Shown: positions 33,657 through 47,353, counted from the first letter of the stretch. The stretch: 64,000 nucleotides of DNA from Anthostomella pinea (GCA_963556695.1 CAUWAG010000004.1:3410001-3474000); one strand, 5' to 3'. Made by a program: numbers and translations. Notes: a model not told the origin generated them from the sequence alone.

Positions 33657-34507
33657 CCACGCATGGCCAGGCATCCGTCCCAGTTCCGGGCACGTGCCCT
33701 ACAATTCCACATACAAATAGACCACCATCTAGCAGACAGCAGATAGACCACGATCAATACCATAACATCTTCGACCGTTACCATCCTATCTGGTACCCTC
33801 TTCGGCTATTCTTCTTCTTCGAATACAGACCATTCTGAAAAATCTAACAACTTCTGGCTCTCCTTTTCCCAAAGGTCTAATCTGAATCAATACGCAGCTG
33901 GAACGTTCCAAGCCGCCTCTGCCCATGTGCTTGGTACCCTCAAAATATAATGCTTGAGCATGTGTAGACTAAGAACCTTGCACTCACCCATGATAGATGC
34001 TGGTATAGCCAGAGTAGACCATGGGAACACCAAGCTTCGGGGTGACTCATCACAAATATCTTCAACGTGAAGTCTCAGTTGTAGCTTGCTGAAGGAAAGG
34101 AACACAAATAATAGCACGACAGCAACGCGGACGAGGACAACGAAAGGTAGTCATAGAAGACAGTATGTTCATGTTAAATGAAATTGGTATATACAGATAC
34201 GAATCTTCACACATCAATCTAAACTCCATTCTCCGCGAATCGAGTGTGTGACCGAGGGGTTGCATCAACCCATCTTACCCCCGTACCAAAATCTAATTTA
34301 TCTCTCGCAGCTACCTAGGTCAGCACCTAGTTGATGCAATGCAAATGTAGCAAACAGACCTGTGGTCTGCGGAACTCGAACGCCGAATAATGCCATAATG
34401 CTTCATTAATGGTTCCTGGAAGTGTCTTTCGCATCTTCCCCAAAACGGCTCGTTCTCGTCCAGCGTATATGTAGTGTCGTAGTCGTACAATTGAAGAGTC
34501 GGCAGCA
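33657..34507. other. Intergenic region, 3' flank of the DUF3405 gene
   Basis: No supported gene. The short minus-strand frames (e.g. 34327-34560) are not conserved-looking and overlap the DUF3405 3' end. Confidence 0.4.
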
Positions 34508-36860
34508 TCAACCAAATGGCAGGTGGGAATCGCTCTCAAAGCCTGGTTCCGTGGGAGCAACGTCCTTGATCGGGTGCATAAGAATTGATGGCAAGCAAAT
34601 GCGTCCGTTTTCCTCTTCCCACGTTTCGCCGCCGATGCCGGTATCCTCGTAGCCCATCAGGTTGTTGTACAGCCGCTGTGGAGGTGTGGCTCGGTAATAC
34701 CAGGTGGTACCACCATATCTGGCCTCACGGCCCCAGCCCATGGCCGAGTTGAAGCCTCCACTTTCGCCTTTTCGACCGCTGTTGAACCACCTGCCGATGT
34801 CCTTGCCTTTCCATGCCCTGTCAAAGAAGATGGGCATCGGTGCGTACACCGTCTTGAGACCGTGCAGAAGCGCGATAGTTTGGCAGGTCATTTCAGAAGC
34901 AATGTGGTTGCCTCGAAGGTTTTCGACATGCATGATGTCAAGGAGCTTCTTGGAGATTCTCGAATGCGTCACGATAGTGGCGCGGCGTGGGAGTTGTTGG
35001 GTTGCATGGGTGGAATCATTAAATCCCCACAAGTCATTCCCGCCAATCCAGCCGCTGTCCTTGACGTTGAAGATCGGGGCAACAGTAATGAGGTCAGCCT
35101 CTTCGCCCACTCCCCATTTGTAGTCGTCTTCCTCTGGCCTCTCGACCGGAGGCTTGGGCCCAACAGGGGTGATGAAAGGCAGACCGATGGGCCCCCATAC
35201 TGTCTCCTTTCCTGAGCGCTCCTCCACATCCTTTCGGAAGTCCGTATCGTAGTCACCGTGAAGGGAAGGGATGTAGTAGCGCTCGTTGCGCTCCCAAAGA
35301 CCCCGACGGGGCTGTCGTTTTGAGAAGGAGGCAAGTTTCTCCAGGAAGTCGTAATGATGACCAGTGATTCGTGCATCCATCTCCCAGTTCCAGATGTAGT
35401 CGAATTCGGGGAATTCCTGGGCAAACTTCTGAACGGAAAGCCACTGTGCCACATGGACAGTGGCCTGTTCGGGGTTCAGTCTGGGGTACATGGCTTGTAC
35501 TGCCTCATCGTTCCACAGCACCGCAATGTCCCTGAACTCTGCGGGGACGTTCTTCTCGAGCACGTACTGGTATGTTGCCTCGTCATCCCAGATCGCATAG
35601 GCGTTGTCCTTGACATGGACAAATAGGAACACTTGGTACTGGCCACCCGTTCGCAAGGAAAGCTCAGTGATGAGCGCGCGGATCGCCTGCTTGTCGTTCT
35701 CATTGTACTCTTTGCCGATGTACGTGCGAAGCAACAGGGCGGTTCTGGATTCCGTGCTGACTTTAGGCTTGTCGGAAGCGGGCTTCCCTAGTAGTCCTCT
35801 TCGATAATCCGCCATATGTCCTCTTCGCAGGTTGTCGTCGTGGTCCGGAAGCTTGGGCGCGTTGTCAAGGTCATAGTCAGTCTCGGCCCCGTCCCATGGA
35901 GTAGTGTTCTGCCGCGAATAGACCGAGGTCACATAAGGGTTCGGCTCGCCCACCAGGCCGAAGCGCGCCTTGTTCTTCTGGACACACTTCTCTTGTAGCC
36001 TGCCCCATTGGACATTGTCCCAGTCGACCGACGGTATGGATGTGTCGTTCGCGTTCTGGAACCCGTACATGCCGAGCCTCGTCTCTCGCTCGTAGCACAA
36101 ATCCCCATCGATGCCGAGAACGCTGTAGCTACCGATACCCGCGGTAGGGAAGCCCTTGGGTAATCCTTTGAATGCCATGATGTCGCTCACTTCCTCGCCT
36201 GTAGGCCCCTCACACGGAGAGTACCTGGCTCTTTCGGCCAGCCATGCCTTCTTGTTGTAGTTGGGGTAGGGATTGTGGATGTATGGTTGTTGAGCGCTGA
36301 AATAGGTCAGGTTGTCGGCGGGGGTCAGATGAGCCTCCATCTCTGCGGGTCGGTCCTTCGTCGTGGACAAAGTCATGAGAGTCTTGCCATAGAAGGCATC
36401 GGCACCGGGTTCCCTGCAGTCGTTAGAGGAGGTTCTCAACACTATTGCGCTACCACACTCACCTTCCAAGCTGCTCGTGTTCCATGCCAAATTGTTCGCG
36501 GAGGGCTACCTCCTTTTGATCCTCTGCCTCTTTCATCTTATCTTCAAAGCTCTTTACGTAAGTTGGACTGTTGGGGTCGCTCAGATCCAGGTATTGTAAC
36601 GAGGACACCTCCTGCTTCTGTTCGGGGGTCTCGGCCTCGGTGATGGGCTCGCTGGGCGCGCTGATGGGCTCCTGGGCCTTGGGGCTGTCTACGGACGGAG
36701 CGTTCGAGCCGCCGTCGTGATCTTGAGCGCCGTACCAACTTTTGGTGTAGCCGCCACCGTAGCCATGCAGTAGAAACCAGTACAGAGAAGCAACAGTGAT
36801 TGCAAATATCACCAGACCTTTCGGCCGCGACAGCCAGCGGCGGGGCTGCACTGCCAACAT
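34508..36860 (-). CDS. DUF3405 type II membrane protein
   Basis: Exon 1 is 36860-36463 and exon 2 is 36413-34508, joined over a 49-nt intron (GTGAGT..GACTGCAG). The product is 767 residues. A basic N-terminus (MLAVQPRRWLSRPKG) precedes one transmembrane helix at about residues 16-33 (LVIFAITVASLYWFLL), so the bulk is predicted to be lumenal or extracellular. A Pro/Glu-rich, coiled linker to ~150 follows, with the DUF3405 region at about 240-650. Typical phrases are SRTALLLRTYIGKEY, FPEFDYIWNWEMDARITGHH, RRGLWERNERYYIPSLHGDY and LMGYEDTGIGGETWEEENG. DUF3405 proteins are fungal, usually Golgi-type, and of unknown activity; the DxD-like EMDAR hints at a glycosyltransferase-like fold, which is inference. 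The start at MLAVQ is the first ATG of the frame. It appears intact. Confidence 0.88.
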
Positions 36861-39800
36861 TGTGTAAAGTCGATGTAAATACCCACTACGATCCTCCAAC
36901 TGGGTGAAAGCGGCCGGTCAATCGGTTCGTAACACAGTTCGAGCTCAAGGCAATTGGAAGATCATCTGCATCATTCAAGGGGTGAGTACAGTTGCTGAGC
37001 TGGGGTCCAAGCCTTCCGATGCCTGTATGTTTGAAGGTTTTGGTGGTCGGTCTGTTTGACTCGTTGTCGGGCTGCTTGAATCATTCGACTGGTGCAAGTG
37101 GGCGAGGTCCCGAAGATGGGACGAGGTCGTGAATAGGTAAAGGAGCGTGATGACTTCTGTCAAAGAAGTCGCAGGAAGCAAGGAGGCGTACCAGTTCGGC
37201 GCGGCTCATCAAAGAGGGAGGGCTCCGTTGGCAGGGAGGGTAGGACGGATGTGATGGTCAGACCTAGGGTTAGGTTGGATGGGGTCGCCGAGACAAGCGT
37301 CGAGGGCGAGGAAGAAGGTCAAAGAGGATCTGCTTGCGAAGAAGAAAGAGCAAGACCAAGACTATCTTAGGGACAAGGAGGAAGGAGGAGATAAGGGCAG
37401 AAGGGGAGGCTGCCTTCCCTGTCGCACTGTCGAAGAGGCAGAGAGGAGGTAGAGAGGAGGGAGAGAGGGCACAAAAATGATGATATGCGGATGTCTTGGC
37501 CGTGCAGCAGTCGCAGCAGTCGCAGCGGGTACCCGACAGTGCGGCGACAGGAAGAGACGAAGGTGCAGTGCAGGTGGGACTTCCAACTTCCTTGCCAGCT
37601 TTCGTGTAATTAGCGCCTGCCTCCTTTTCCCCGTGGGCCGATCTACAGTGATTCCCGAATGAGGCTTAGCGTGTTGATAGGGGCAGTTGCCAGCCTGCCG
37701 CCTGCCCGCCAACTCACAATACCTTATAGTCCAATTTGTAACAACCGTCTCTGACTCTCTGCATGTTATCAACCACAGATGATATTCCTTTTCCACTCAA
37801 TGCTGTTGAGATCTAACTGTTGCATTCACCAGGACCAAATAACCCCGATGTCCATTCGCTCTATTGTAATTACTATATATAAGGCGGTCAAGGGGGAAGA
37901 GGATTTGCCCCGTCTGATGATGAAACAAAAGCCCTACTAGTACACAGTATAGGATCTGGGATTGATACAGGGGGTTCCTGCCCCCACCTCTCTCTGAGGT
38001 CATCGCCCCCGAGTACAAAATGAGTACCTAATAAGAGATCGGTATTACACCTGGGGACTATATCGTACAGTCTCTGGATGAAGCCATCACACAGTGTAAC
38101 CTGTAGCACTGGCTGACTGGGCTTGGTTGGCCGTCCATCTGTGGATGTGGTATCTCATCTGACCAAACGAGGGTGATGAGCGACTAGATTGCTTCCTAGG
38201 CCGACAACAAGCTCCCTTGGTTGCTCCATTCATTTAATTAACTTGATACGAACAGTTCAACAAGTCTCGCCAGAGGTTGGGTTCGTGTCCATTGGATATT
38301 ATCGACTTTTTATCACCGGAGTATGGTAGAACTAAACGTGCTGCAGGCCTATCAAGACCTCGGCAGTGAGGTATGTTGGAGATCCCGGCCACCCTCTTCC
38401 CTTTGAATGGATGCATGACATATTATCTGAAACATACGGCAGCCAAGAGCCGGCTGAGAAGATTCTTATTCAGCGTCAGCGGTGATTCATCAGGTCTGGT
38501 TCTTGCCGTCAGCCGTATGGCCGTCACGACAGCGGCCTATTAACAGAAAAGACGTCCCATGGGATGCAAATCACAGCCCCAGTCCATGAAGTAAGGTTGT
38601 AGTTGGCTGATACCTTTGCCGGGCCGCGCGTCCGTGCCTCATCCTGGCCGCTGCTTCGGTAGGTATGGCTTGGAATTTCACTTCGCTGTCGCCAACATCC
38701 CGCGTCGCACCAATTCACAAGTGCAAGCTTCAACCTTAATCAAGTCGAAGCCCATGACACAAACTACCGTTAACGGACGCCTGTTGGACTATCACACCAA
38801 CGGTCGCTGAAACGAGGTACAACGGTACAGCTAGGAACAGGGCATGATGGGGATCGGCCCAAGGCGAGCTCGTTCAACGGTTCAAAAGCGCAGCAGAGAG
38901 AAACACCTGCGACCCGTATCCCGCTGCTGTGCCTCTTTCCCCCATACCATTCTCGTCATCCCGCAACTCATTACAGCCGTGCCCCTTTCCCCCTCGGTGC
39001 CATTCTCCGAGCCGCAATGCAAGATCCGAAGTTTGAGATCTACTGACTGCGATCTGGAGACCCAGCGCCCCGGCAGTGCCCGGTCGCGTTTCGAATAACC
39101 TTTCGCGGGGAGAATGGGGGTGTCACCTGACAGCGCCGCCGTAGACCGATACACCTTTGCACGACAGTAGTGCCACAGCCACAGCCAGAGTGCATGAACG
39201 ATAAAGCCCCCAGAGATTGCCGAAGCCGTCCAACGTTTCACACGCAAACGATATCCGGGAAGATGCTCCTGCGTCTGTGTGCGCAGTAACAGTAACAGTA
39301 GCAGTAGCAGTAACCAACGCCAACAGTCTGGCTGTCTGGGCCAGGAGCCACCCTCCATGTTGCCAAGAATAGAAGGGCAATCTATCTCTACCACCAGTCG
39401 CTGTCACACATTTACGCCACCTAAGTATGCACGAGCAAGCACACAGCAGACTGCAGAGGGTGTTTCACCACCTCGGTCGCTACCGATCACGAAATGGGCC
39501 GATCGTGCTACTCCAATTACGGTACACCAAACAGGCTGAAAAGGTGTTTCCCCTTCTTCAAATACGGCCATAGGGCCACAGGGCCACCATCAAATCAGCG
39601 AAAGCAGCACCGGTCGACCAGCACAAGCGCCCAACCGTGAAACACGGCGGAACCGACGCATCTCCAAGCCTGGGACCAATCTATTGTCTCCCCCAATCAT
39701 TCAATCCGTCATCGAGTAATGATGCAGTTTATACATCTCAACCTATGACATGTCACGAACCCAATCGCCATCGATGGATGGTAGCTACTGAGCACATATC

Positions 39801-41319
39801 CCTCCCTTTCAAGCCCGGCATCCTCACACGGCAGACAACAGCACGGCAGCACGGCACACGGCATTACACTGGTACCGCATTATTTAGGATGCCGGTACTT
39901 CACCATGTGCCACCCACGGGCGCGCGCGCACGCATGGAAGCCATCCCGGGTGGGAGGAAGTACCGCATCGCCAATCAACTAACCAGTGCGGATAGGTAGG
40001 CAGCAGCCTATCCGCCTGCAGCCACATCCACCATCCTATCTTCCAGGCTGCGCTGACAAGCTCTAGTTGCATATGCTGCCAGGTTATCCCTCGTCCTTCT
40101 GTGCAGGTGGCTTGCTTGAGGCTTGAGGCCGCATGTGTGAAGTTTAAAGCGCTTATGTACGTGTCTATATATAGGTAGGTAACGCGACTCCGCGTAGACA
40201 GGTATGGTATGACCTCACCTGAGCCCCGTAACTCAGGTACGGCAAAGGAGAGATGGATGATGCAGCACCTGACAAACACTACCCTCACCTGATTTACCTA
40301 CCAAAATTTGATGCCGGGCAACCCTTACACAAGGACCCTACCCATGGTCTCTAGATATGTACCAGATCTATCATCCATCTCACATGTAGTCACACCGGAC
40401 TGGAGCTTAGGGTAGCGAGGGTGTCGTATCACCAGAGGGCTGATTACTCTCTACTTCCTACAGTGTACATGTACACGAGCCAAGACGGCCGTTTGCAGTG
40501 ACGCTCCTTCGCCGTAAAAAGTTACACGCATCGAGATTCACATATTGGACTCCCAGCTGTGTAACGAGGAAAAATGAAATCGGCACAAGTCAGATCACTT
40601 GTAAGATTACGTGTGGACGGAGGACAGCAGGCGCAATTTGAAGAAGTTACGGGCATAGGTAAACAGTGGTAGATGGATGGGTAGGTAGGTGTAGATTGCA
40701 GTCGTCTACGATAGATCGATGGCGAGCTCCTACGCTTCGAATACATGCCCAAGATCCCGATATCAGGTAGCACCCAAGTGCGTGCAGGAACCCGGAGGCC
40801 ATCCCGTCCGGTGCCGTACGTCTGTCTGTCCGTCCGTCCATCCCGCTTCCAGACCCAACGCCCGTTCCCGGTCCCCGCTACCGCTCCCGTGCCATCCCGG
40901 CTCATCTCACTCCAACTCCAACTCCAACCCCAACCAAGCGGCTCTCCAAGAGTCTGATCACCACCAATTATAATAATAATAACGACGACGCAGCGCGCGC
41001 TGTCCCGAACCAGGACACGTCTTTCGAGAAGCGGACAAAAAACACCTCGCCATGGGGGTATATAGAGGTATAGTAACGACATATGTGCATGTACTGCCCA
41101 GAACGAAAAGGGTATATGGAGAACGATGAACTGAAGGGGGCGTCTGTCCGTCTCCGAAGAGGAAGATGCCCGTAATGAAAAGAAGAAGATCCGTTCAACG
41201 CCAATGCTGCTGGTCTGACCCGACCGAGGCTGTGGTCGGGTCGGACGGGAAACAAAAGGAAAAGTCGGCGTATCAGTCGTTTCGCGGCTCGAGGGCAGGA
41301 AGGAGTACGTAAATTGGTT
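36861..41319. other. 4.5-kb intergenic region with no supported gene
   Basis: This is the upstream side of the DUF3405 gene and the 3' side of the LIM gene. Many short frames occur on both strands (e.g. 37362-37796 minus, 38882-39394 minus, 40522-41082 minus) but they are low-complexity, overlap one another and show no domain. Simple repeats include (AGTAAC/AGTAGC)n at 39285-39312 and GTCTGTCTGTCCGTCCGTCC near 40819. Long leaders and regulatory DNA are common upstream of such genes, but no specific site could be called. Confidence 0.45.
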
Positions 41320-43625
41320 TCACATCATGCCCAGCCTCGTCATGCGCTTCTCCATCCTGGGAAGCGGCGGGCTGGTCGGCGATAGACCGCCGCGGCGCAG
41401 GGCCTGGCCCGGCGCGAGGCGGTTGCCGGTCGGGAGGCCGAACGGTCGGTTCAGCGAGCCGACCTTGGACGCCGGGTTCGACGGCAGTCCTCTCGGCGGT
41501 GGCTCCCGCACGCTTGGCCTCGGCTGCGGGATGTGTATGCTCGGAATCGGCTTTTGTGTCGGCGCCGGTGCTTGTGTCTGCTGTGCCTGCATCCTCTTCC
41601 ACGCATCCCGCTCGCAGTACGCCTTCCCATTAACGTCAAAGTACCCGTCGCGGAGCACGACGCCGCAGTCGCCGCACCGGAAGCACCCGGGGTGGTACTT
41701 CTGCGGCGCCTCGTCCTCCAGGTACTGCCCCTCGATGCCCTTGTTGCAGCTCCCGCACAGGCTTCCGTTCAGCTTGTGGTAGTGCTGCTCGCAGTACGGC
41801 TTGTCGTCGTGGACGTAGAAGGTCGACGAGGAGAAGGGTTCCCGGCACGTCGTGCAGACGAAGCAGGCCTTGTGGTAGCGACCGGTGAGTCGGCCGTCCG
41901 CCGACGAGATCGACTTCCCTGTGATCGGCTCCTTGCACGCCTTGCAGTTCCCACGCGAGCGTTGGTTCCGAGACGGCTGGCGGTTGTGTGATCCCCGAGG
42001 GGGCGACAGACTTCGGCCTCCGAGTACGGCGGGATCGCTACGCCCTGCAAGGAGATCCAGCATCTCCGGCGATCTCAACGGCGACTTTTCCGGTATTTTG
42101 AATGGTGATCCCAGTAGCGTGTCTGCTCCTCCCTGTACGGCCGGATCCAGTCGAAGACTCTCGGGCGGCCCACGTCGGTTGCCGGTCTTAAGCGTCTCGA
42201 TCTCCTTCTCTGGAGCAGACGGGGCAGTGGGCGTCAACGGTAGCATCGCATCCATCGAGTTCTGCAAATCGTCCATTAGGGCATCGAACCCGGCGGTATC
42301 TGACGGTTGCCGTCTTCCCACCCGAGAGCCAGTCGATCGAGCTGGACTGGTATTCGAGCTCGGATGGCTGGGCTGTGAGGTTTGGCTGAAGCCAGAGTTG
42401 CTGGATGATTGCGACACAGAAGGCGCGTGGTAGGGGTTGGCCACGCCAAACTCATCTGCAAGGTTGACGGACAGGTTGCCGCTGCCATCCCGTGTCGGTG
42501 GCCGCATCAGGCTCTTGCGAGGAGGTGGTGGCCGGGAGGTATCTCGCAGTCCGAAAGACGGTCGTTTTGAACGTTCACTCGTCATTGTCATTCGTTCGCT
42601 AGCCTTGCTCGATGGCCTCCGTAACCGATCCGGCCTCGGGCCCGGTGCTGACGGCATCCGCGCGGGTGCATCATCGTACTCCTCGTTACTAGACTTGAGC
42701 AGTCTGTCCGGGAAAGTTTCCGAGCGTTTGCCGAGACCAAGTGGTTGCGGATCGTAATCCTCACCCTCCCTTTGGGGTGGTCCAAACCCGCCATACCCGT
42801 TGTTACGGGGTATCCTGGGTGGTGCGATGCTTGCGCTGTTCACCGACGACCCTGAAGCCGCAGTCCCCGGCCTGTCTGTGTAAGACCCTACCCGCAGAGA
42901 GTCGTCACCCGAATCGACTGTCTCGTCTCTGCTGCTAGTGCGCGCAAACGCGTTCTTCGCTCCCGGTCTCCGGCTTATCTCAAAGGGCCCCGGGGCAATG
43001 CTGTTCATCCTCGTCAACAGGCTCTGCGCCTGCTTGTTCGGGCTCGTCCCATACGTCGCGTCCACATCATACGATTCTGGCTCTGCAGAGAACTCTCCAT
43101 ATCCACCGGGTCGCCGAGGTGAGCCTGCTATCGCTGGTGTGAAGTAGTCGTCCTCAGTGGCACCAACATCGGGCCGCCCGTTCGTTGGCGTCTTGGGTGA
43201 GATGGTTTGAGAACCGGTCGAAGCGCTGACCGGCGTCAATTGGTCCTGTCTCGCAAATGTTCTGTCTGTGGTGATTACGCAGTCAGCAGATGTGGTAGTG
43301 GAGTTTTGGAAGCAGCAAACATACTTGCGGCGGATGTGTCTACAGCCGGCGGTGCTCGAGAAAACTTATCCAGGACGTTTTGCTTCAGCGAAGAAAACGC
43401 GCCACTCAGAAGATCTGGCATCGGAGGTTCTGTGTCAATAGTCAGCGTCCAGTGTCCAGGATTTCAGCCGCCAATGTCTATCCTGTGAGCAAGTCACGTA
43501 CGTTCCGGTGCTGCATCTTCCCCGCTGCAAAGGTGATCTCCCATCATCGATATCTGGACCTGGTTGCCACAGTTGGAGCATTTTATTGTCGGCATAAAAG
43601 CCGACTGTCGTGGAAGTCCCGCCAT
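41320..43625 (-). CDS. Paxillin-like LIM-domain protein (PxlA/Pxl1 type)
   Basis: Three exons: 43625-43502, 43429-43325, 43265-41320, encoding 724 residues; the introns are 72 and 59 nt and keep frame. The N-terminus carries a zinc-binding-like CSNCGNQVQISMMGDHLC (residues 16-33), then a motif PPMPDLLSGAFSSLKQNVLD. Residues ~90-510 are a long Ser/Pro-rich disordered linker. Two LIM domains follow at about 516-572 (CKACKEP..HKACFVCTTC..YCEQHYH) and 577-630 (CGSCNKG..HPGCFRCGDC..YCERDAW), with all Cys/His zinc ligands present. A basic Pro-rich tail ends the protein. Fungal paxillin-like proteins localise to septa and growing tips and link the actomyosin ring or polarity machinery; this role is from the family. 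The start is the first ATG of exon 1 (MAGLPRQSAF). Confidence 0.88.
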
Positions 43626-46624
43626 AACCCACGGATTGATTGTAATGTTGAGTATTCCTCCTCTTGTCCCTTCCTTCGCCCTATTCAGCAAGTTTTGATC
43701 GACTTGATCCCACGCATTCGTCAGCCCTCTGGCCGATTCCGTCTCTTGAGGTTTGATCTGAGACCACTACCCTGCAATATGCAGGTTCCCGCCGATGTTG
43801 TTGATAAGCGCCGGGTCTGGATCGGGATATACTCCGATTTAGAAGTAATATATCGGTCAATACGATGAATTGGTCGACTGAATGATGAAAGAGTCAAGAT
43901 TGACCGACTCTGCAGGTCGAAACTGGCAATCAGAACCAGAAAATCCACAATGCTGGTTGGACGTGGACGGAGTGTCGAGGTGTGCACTCCAACTGGCACA
44001 GGCGGTGTCTGGGAAACAATGGGCTTGTGATGCGATAGGGCGCCTGTGGCAGCCGTTAATGTCTGAGAGAACCGGCTGTATCAGTCTCGGCTCAAGCAAT
44101 TGGCGGAGAGGGGACGGAGATCTGAGGAGACTGAGGTCGTGCTAAAGGTCGGTGAGGAGACGTCTCTCGGGGTCCTTGGGGGTTGCGAGGAGCGTCTCGA
44201 ATGGGTGGAGGGCGTTGACACGATCCCTGCAATGGCCCCCCTTGGCCCTGGTAGCGATTTGATATGCACGGGTGTCCGTACAGGGAAGTGATGCTACTGG
44301 CTCCTTGTCCTGCTTGGCGACTTGCTTGTAACGGGAAAGGGGATTTCCTCTTTGGGGTTGTCGAATACTACACGGCACTACTCCTTGCATCAAATCAGCT
44401 AGGTCTGGACGAAGGGCACAAAGCGGCGTTTGCAGGCTACTGTGAAGGGGACGCTATCTGCTGGAAAGAAGGGTAGACCACGACGGCGCTGGACGGACGA
44501 ACGAACGAACAAACTACTCACAAATAGTCTGGGGATAGCCCGAGTAGGTGCTGACCTATTATTATGATCACTTCACGAGGTTTGTGGTCCTATGACGCGT
44601 TGGTTGGTATCAGGTGAATGTGATTCGAAGTTGTAACACCATCTGTTCTGTTGCTGTTCGCGTATTGTGAAGCGTACTTGTTGTATCGGATTCAGCTTAC
44701 TGGCATCAAGCCTGTGAATCTGTCCCTGTGATCAATCCCTCAGGATCATCCAAGCTGAACCGGCTGACTGCTAAAGGCTGAAGCAGCGAGGATCGAGACG
44801 GACGGTGCCCCTTTCCTGCTGTAACGGTAATATTTCGAGAACGATTCTTTAGATTATGAGAACCAGAGACCATTTCGACCGGCTCTGTTGACTAAGGCTG
44901 TCAGTAGACGGAAGCACTGGTTCCCGTGGCCCCTACTGCCGTCTACTTTCGACTATCTCGATTCCAGATCCAACTCTATTGACGCCTCTTGGTTTGGCGC
45001 CGAGGCACTAGAGTCTAGAAATGATGAAGAACGCCACGGTTGTTATGAGCGACGACCACCCGCAACCCCCAATCCAGCCAGCCAATTGGACTGAGACCTC
45101 GTTGGACTCCCGTCGCCGTTTTAGCGCTCGTTCAGTGTGGACACTGGACAGGGACCAGGCACAAGCCCCTCCGAGTGCTGTGCGACAGAACAGGGCAAGG
45201 GGCAGGGGAGTTTGTTTCCATACCTCACCTGCATGTGGGCACAGATACGCGCACTAACGTCCTAGCGTCGCTGCGATGACCGGGCTGGCACGGGTTCCTT
45301 GCAGCTCTGAGCTCACCCAGCCAACGGTGATTCGCGCTTGGGTAGGTGGGGCGATGGATCGAGTGGCACCCAGATCCTTGTATCCCAAATGAGGGTCCTC
45401 TTTGAGCTCTCGGCCCCTTTTGCGATCAAGGACCATTCGGGCAGTTCAATCTGCATCATTTGACATTCATTACCAGGCTCGTCTCGTGGTTCAATGCTAT
45501 TCAACAATTCGAATGTGATGGGCAATGCATCTGCCGAACCAGGTCACAGAGTCGTATCAACTCTATCTGGAACACTTTGAAGTGAACACTCGACTCCCTC
45601 GAGGTCGCTTCGAATACATAAATAAACACAAAGCCCGCCGTCTGGCTGACTGTCATGACAGGTTGTCACGGGAGACCAGACGGACCTGACATGACGACTG
45701 TACTATCTTTGTCTTGTGCCTATCAAATAGGGTCTTCCCCACCGATGATTATCACCGCAATAGGCCGTTCCGCTTCTAGATTGGACGTCATTTCTGCAAC
45801 TCATCATCTCATCCGCGTATGATTTGTGGTGAAGTGAAGATGCTAGACCCTGACCGACACAAGGGGCCTCAGATGTGCAAGGGCAGAATGGGTCCGGAAA
45901 TATCACCTTGGAGATCGGATATGGTTCACGACATTTCGATTTGCCTATCTTCGCTATCTTGGCGGCAGTGGATCTGTTCAGATGACCTCCACCCGTGGAC
46001 GCATCAGCATGGCGGATGGGTCGAGCATTTGAGACTTGCGAGATGGTAGAGCACGACGGTTTGAGAACTTGAGAATATGTCTCCCATCCACTGGCAACTG
46101 CATGACGACGAACACGGAAGATGCCGGCTGTACTGGCATCTCGTGTTTTAGAACGTGAGGCACGTCGCAGCGAAGCAAGCCATGCCGTTTGCCCTACCGC
46201 TTCCTGCGTCCTTCAGGGCAGCCCCTGTCTGTCACAAGAGGCCACGAGCCCTGACCGAGATGATCTTCAACGGCGGCAAACTTGGGTCATCCCGGCTTAA
46301 CGCACGGACATTCGGCCTTGGTGCATGCTTGGCCTTGCCGTGATGTGGGTGGACTACAGTCATAGCGGACGATATGCGATGGACGAATGCCACGATAATT
46401 CATCGCGTTAAAGCCGCAATTCGCGGTTTGGGACACCTCAGGATAGCCCATGAACCAAGAGTGAGAATCTCCATGAGGCTGAAGAATACGCTTGCCAGGC
46501 CAACCGTCACATTCTGTGTATGTCTCAAGTGTCTCAAATCTCTCGCCACGAAGGTGTTTTGCTTGGGGCTGGTAGACCAAGACGTGTCTCATGCTGGATG
46601 CGTCTGGACGCGTCAGCAGGGAAA
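43626..46624. other. 3-kb upstream region of the LIM gene, no supported gene
   Basis: Ordinary composition with short open frames on both strands, none with a domain or clean splice sites. It ends at the inverted repeat bordering the AT-rich block. Confidence 0.4.
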
Positions 46625-46685
46625 GCTACTGCCTTTAATAATCGAGATGTCTAGCCCCACATCGTTTTTTACTTACATACACACA
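46625..46685 (+). repeat. Left arm of ~60-bp inverted repeat bounding the AT-rich block
   Basis: GCTACTGCCTTTAATAATCG onward matches the reverse complement of 53231-53292 (GCTATTGCCTTTAACAATCG onward) through CCCCACATCGTTTTTT. Most differences here are T or A where the other arm has C or G, in the RIP direction. Confidence 0.8.
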
Positions 46686-46811
46686 TAAAAATAATATCGC
46701 GCCCAATAGTTAGATTGCTTTTCATAAACTATTTAATTAATTATAATTTACTTTCATTTTATTTAAATTTTTATTACTTTTTAAATAATTAAAAACTCAA
46801 TGTTACCTTTA

Positions 46812-47099
46812 ACGTAAATAATAAGCGAGCTGTGAGGTGGGGCTTTTATACAAAAAAGTCTGTGCGTAACTGTGCATCTTGAAAAGGCTTTTTTTTTAAG
46901 GATAGTTTTAACCTGTTTTAAAATAGATCTTAAAATAAAATAGCTATAAACCTAGAAAAAGTGATATTAATATATTTTTTAAGTTATAAACTTCAAAAAA
47001 AGGTCCAGAATCTTTCCGATTTTTTTTCACTAAGTTAAAAATTAGCGCAACGACCTTTTACATAAAAGCCCTACCTCGCAGCTTGCTTATTATCCAAGT
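46812..47099. mobile_element. MITE copy, 288 bp, related to the 24440 element
   Basis: The left end ACGTAAATAATAAGCGAGCT and the reverse complement of the right end (ACTTGGATAATAAGCAAGCT) are inverted repeats, flanked by TA on both sides. The interior, reverse-complemented, aligns with 24510-24650 of the larger copy (GCGCTAATTTTTAACTT.., TCACTTTTTCTAGGTTTATAG). It is therefore an inverse-oriented, shortened and mutated copy of the same family. Confidence 0.78.
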
Positions 47100-47353
47100 T
47101 ATAAGGTCATATTAAAAGTAAGTAAGGATATTATATTATAAAATACACTTAAATCCCTTAATTAAGAAGATTATAAAGCCTCAAAAATGTTATTAATATT
47201 ACTTTTCGATTTCTATTATAAACTAGAACGAATTAATTCAAATTAAGTCAAGTATTATATCCACGTATTATATAAAAGCCATTTTTCCTGTTATGATTAT
47301 TTTTACTTAAATTTACATATTTAAACTTTATATTTATATGTAATAATTCTATT

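Noticed and set aside
37362..41082. ORFs of 60-190 residues between the DUF3405 and LIM genes
   Set aside because: They overlap on opposite strands, contain simple repeats, and show no start context, splice sites or domains.
42000..43150. Several plus-strand ORFs over the LIM gene linker
   Set aside because: The minus-strand frame is a 1946-nt continuous exon ending in two perfect LIM domains; the plus-strand frames are shadows.
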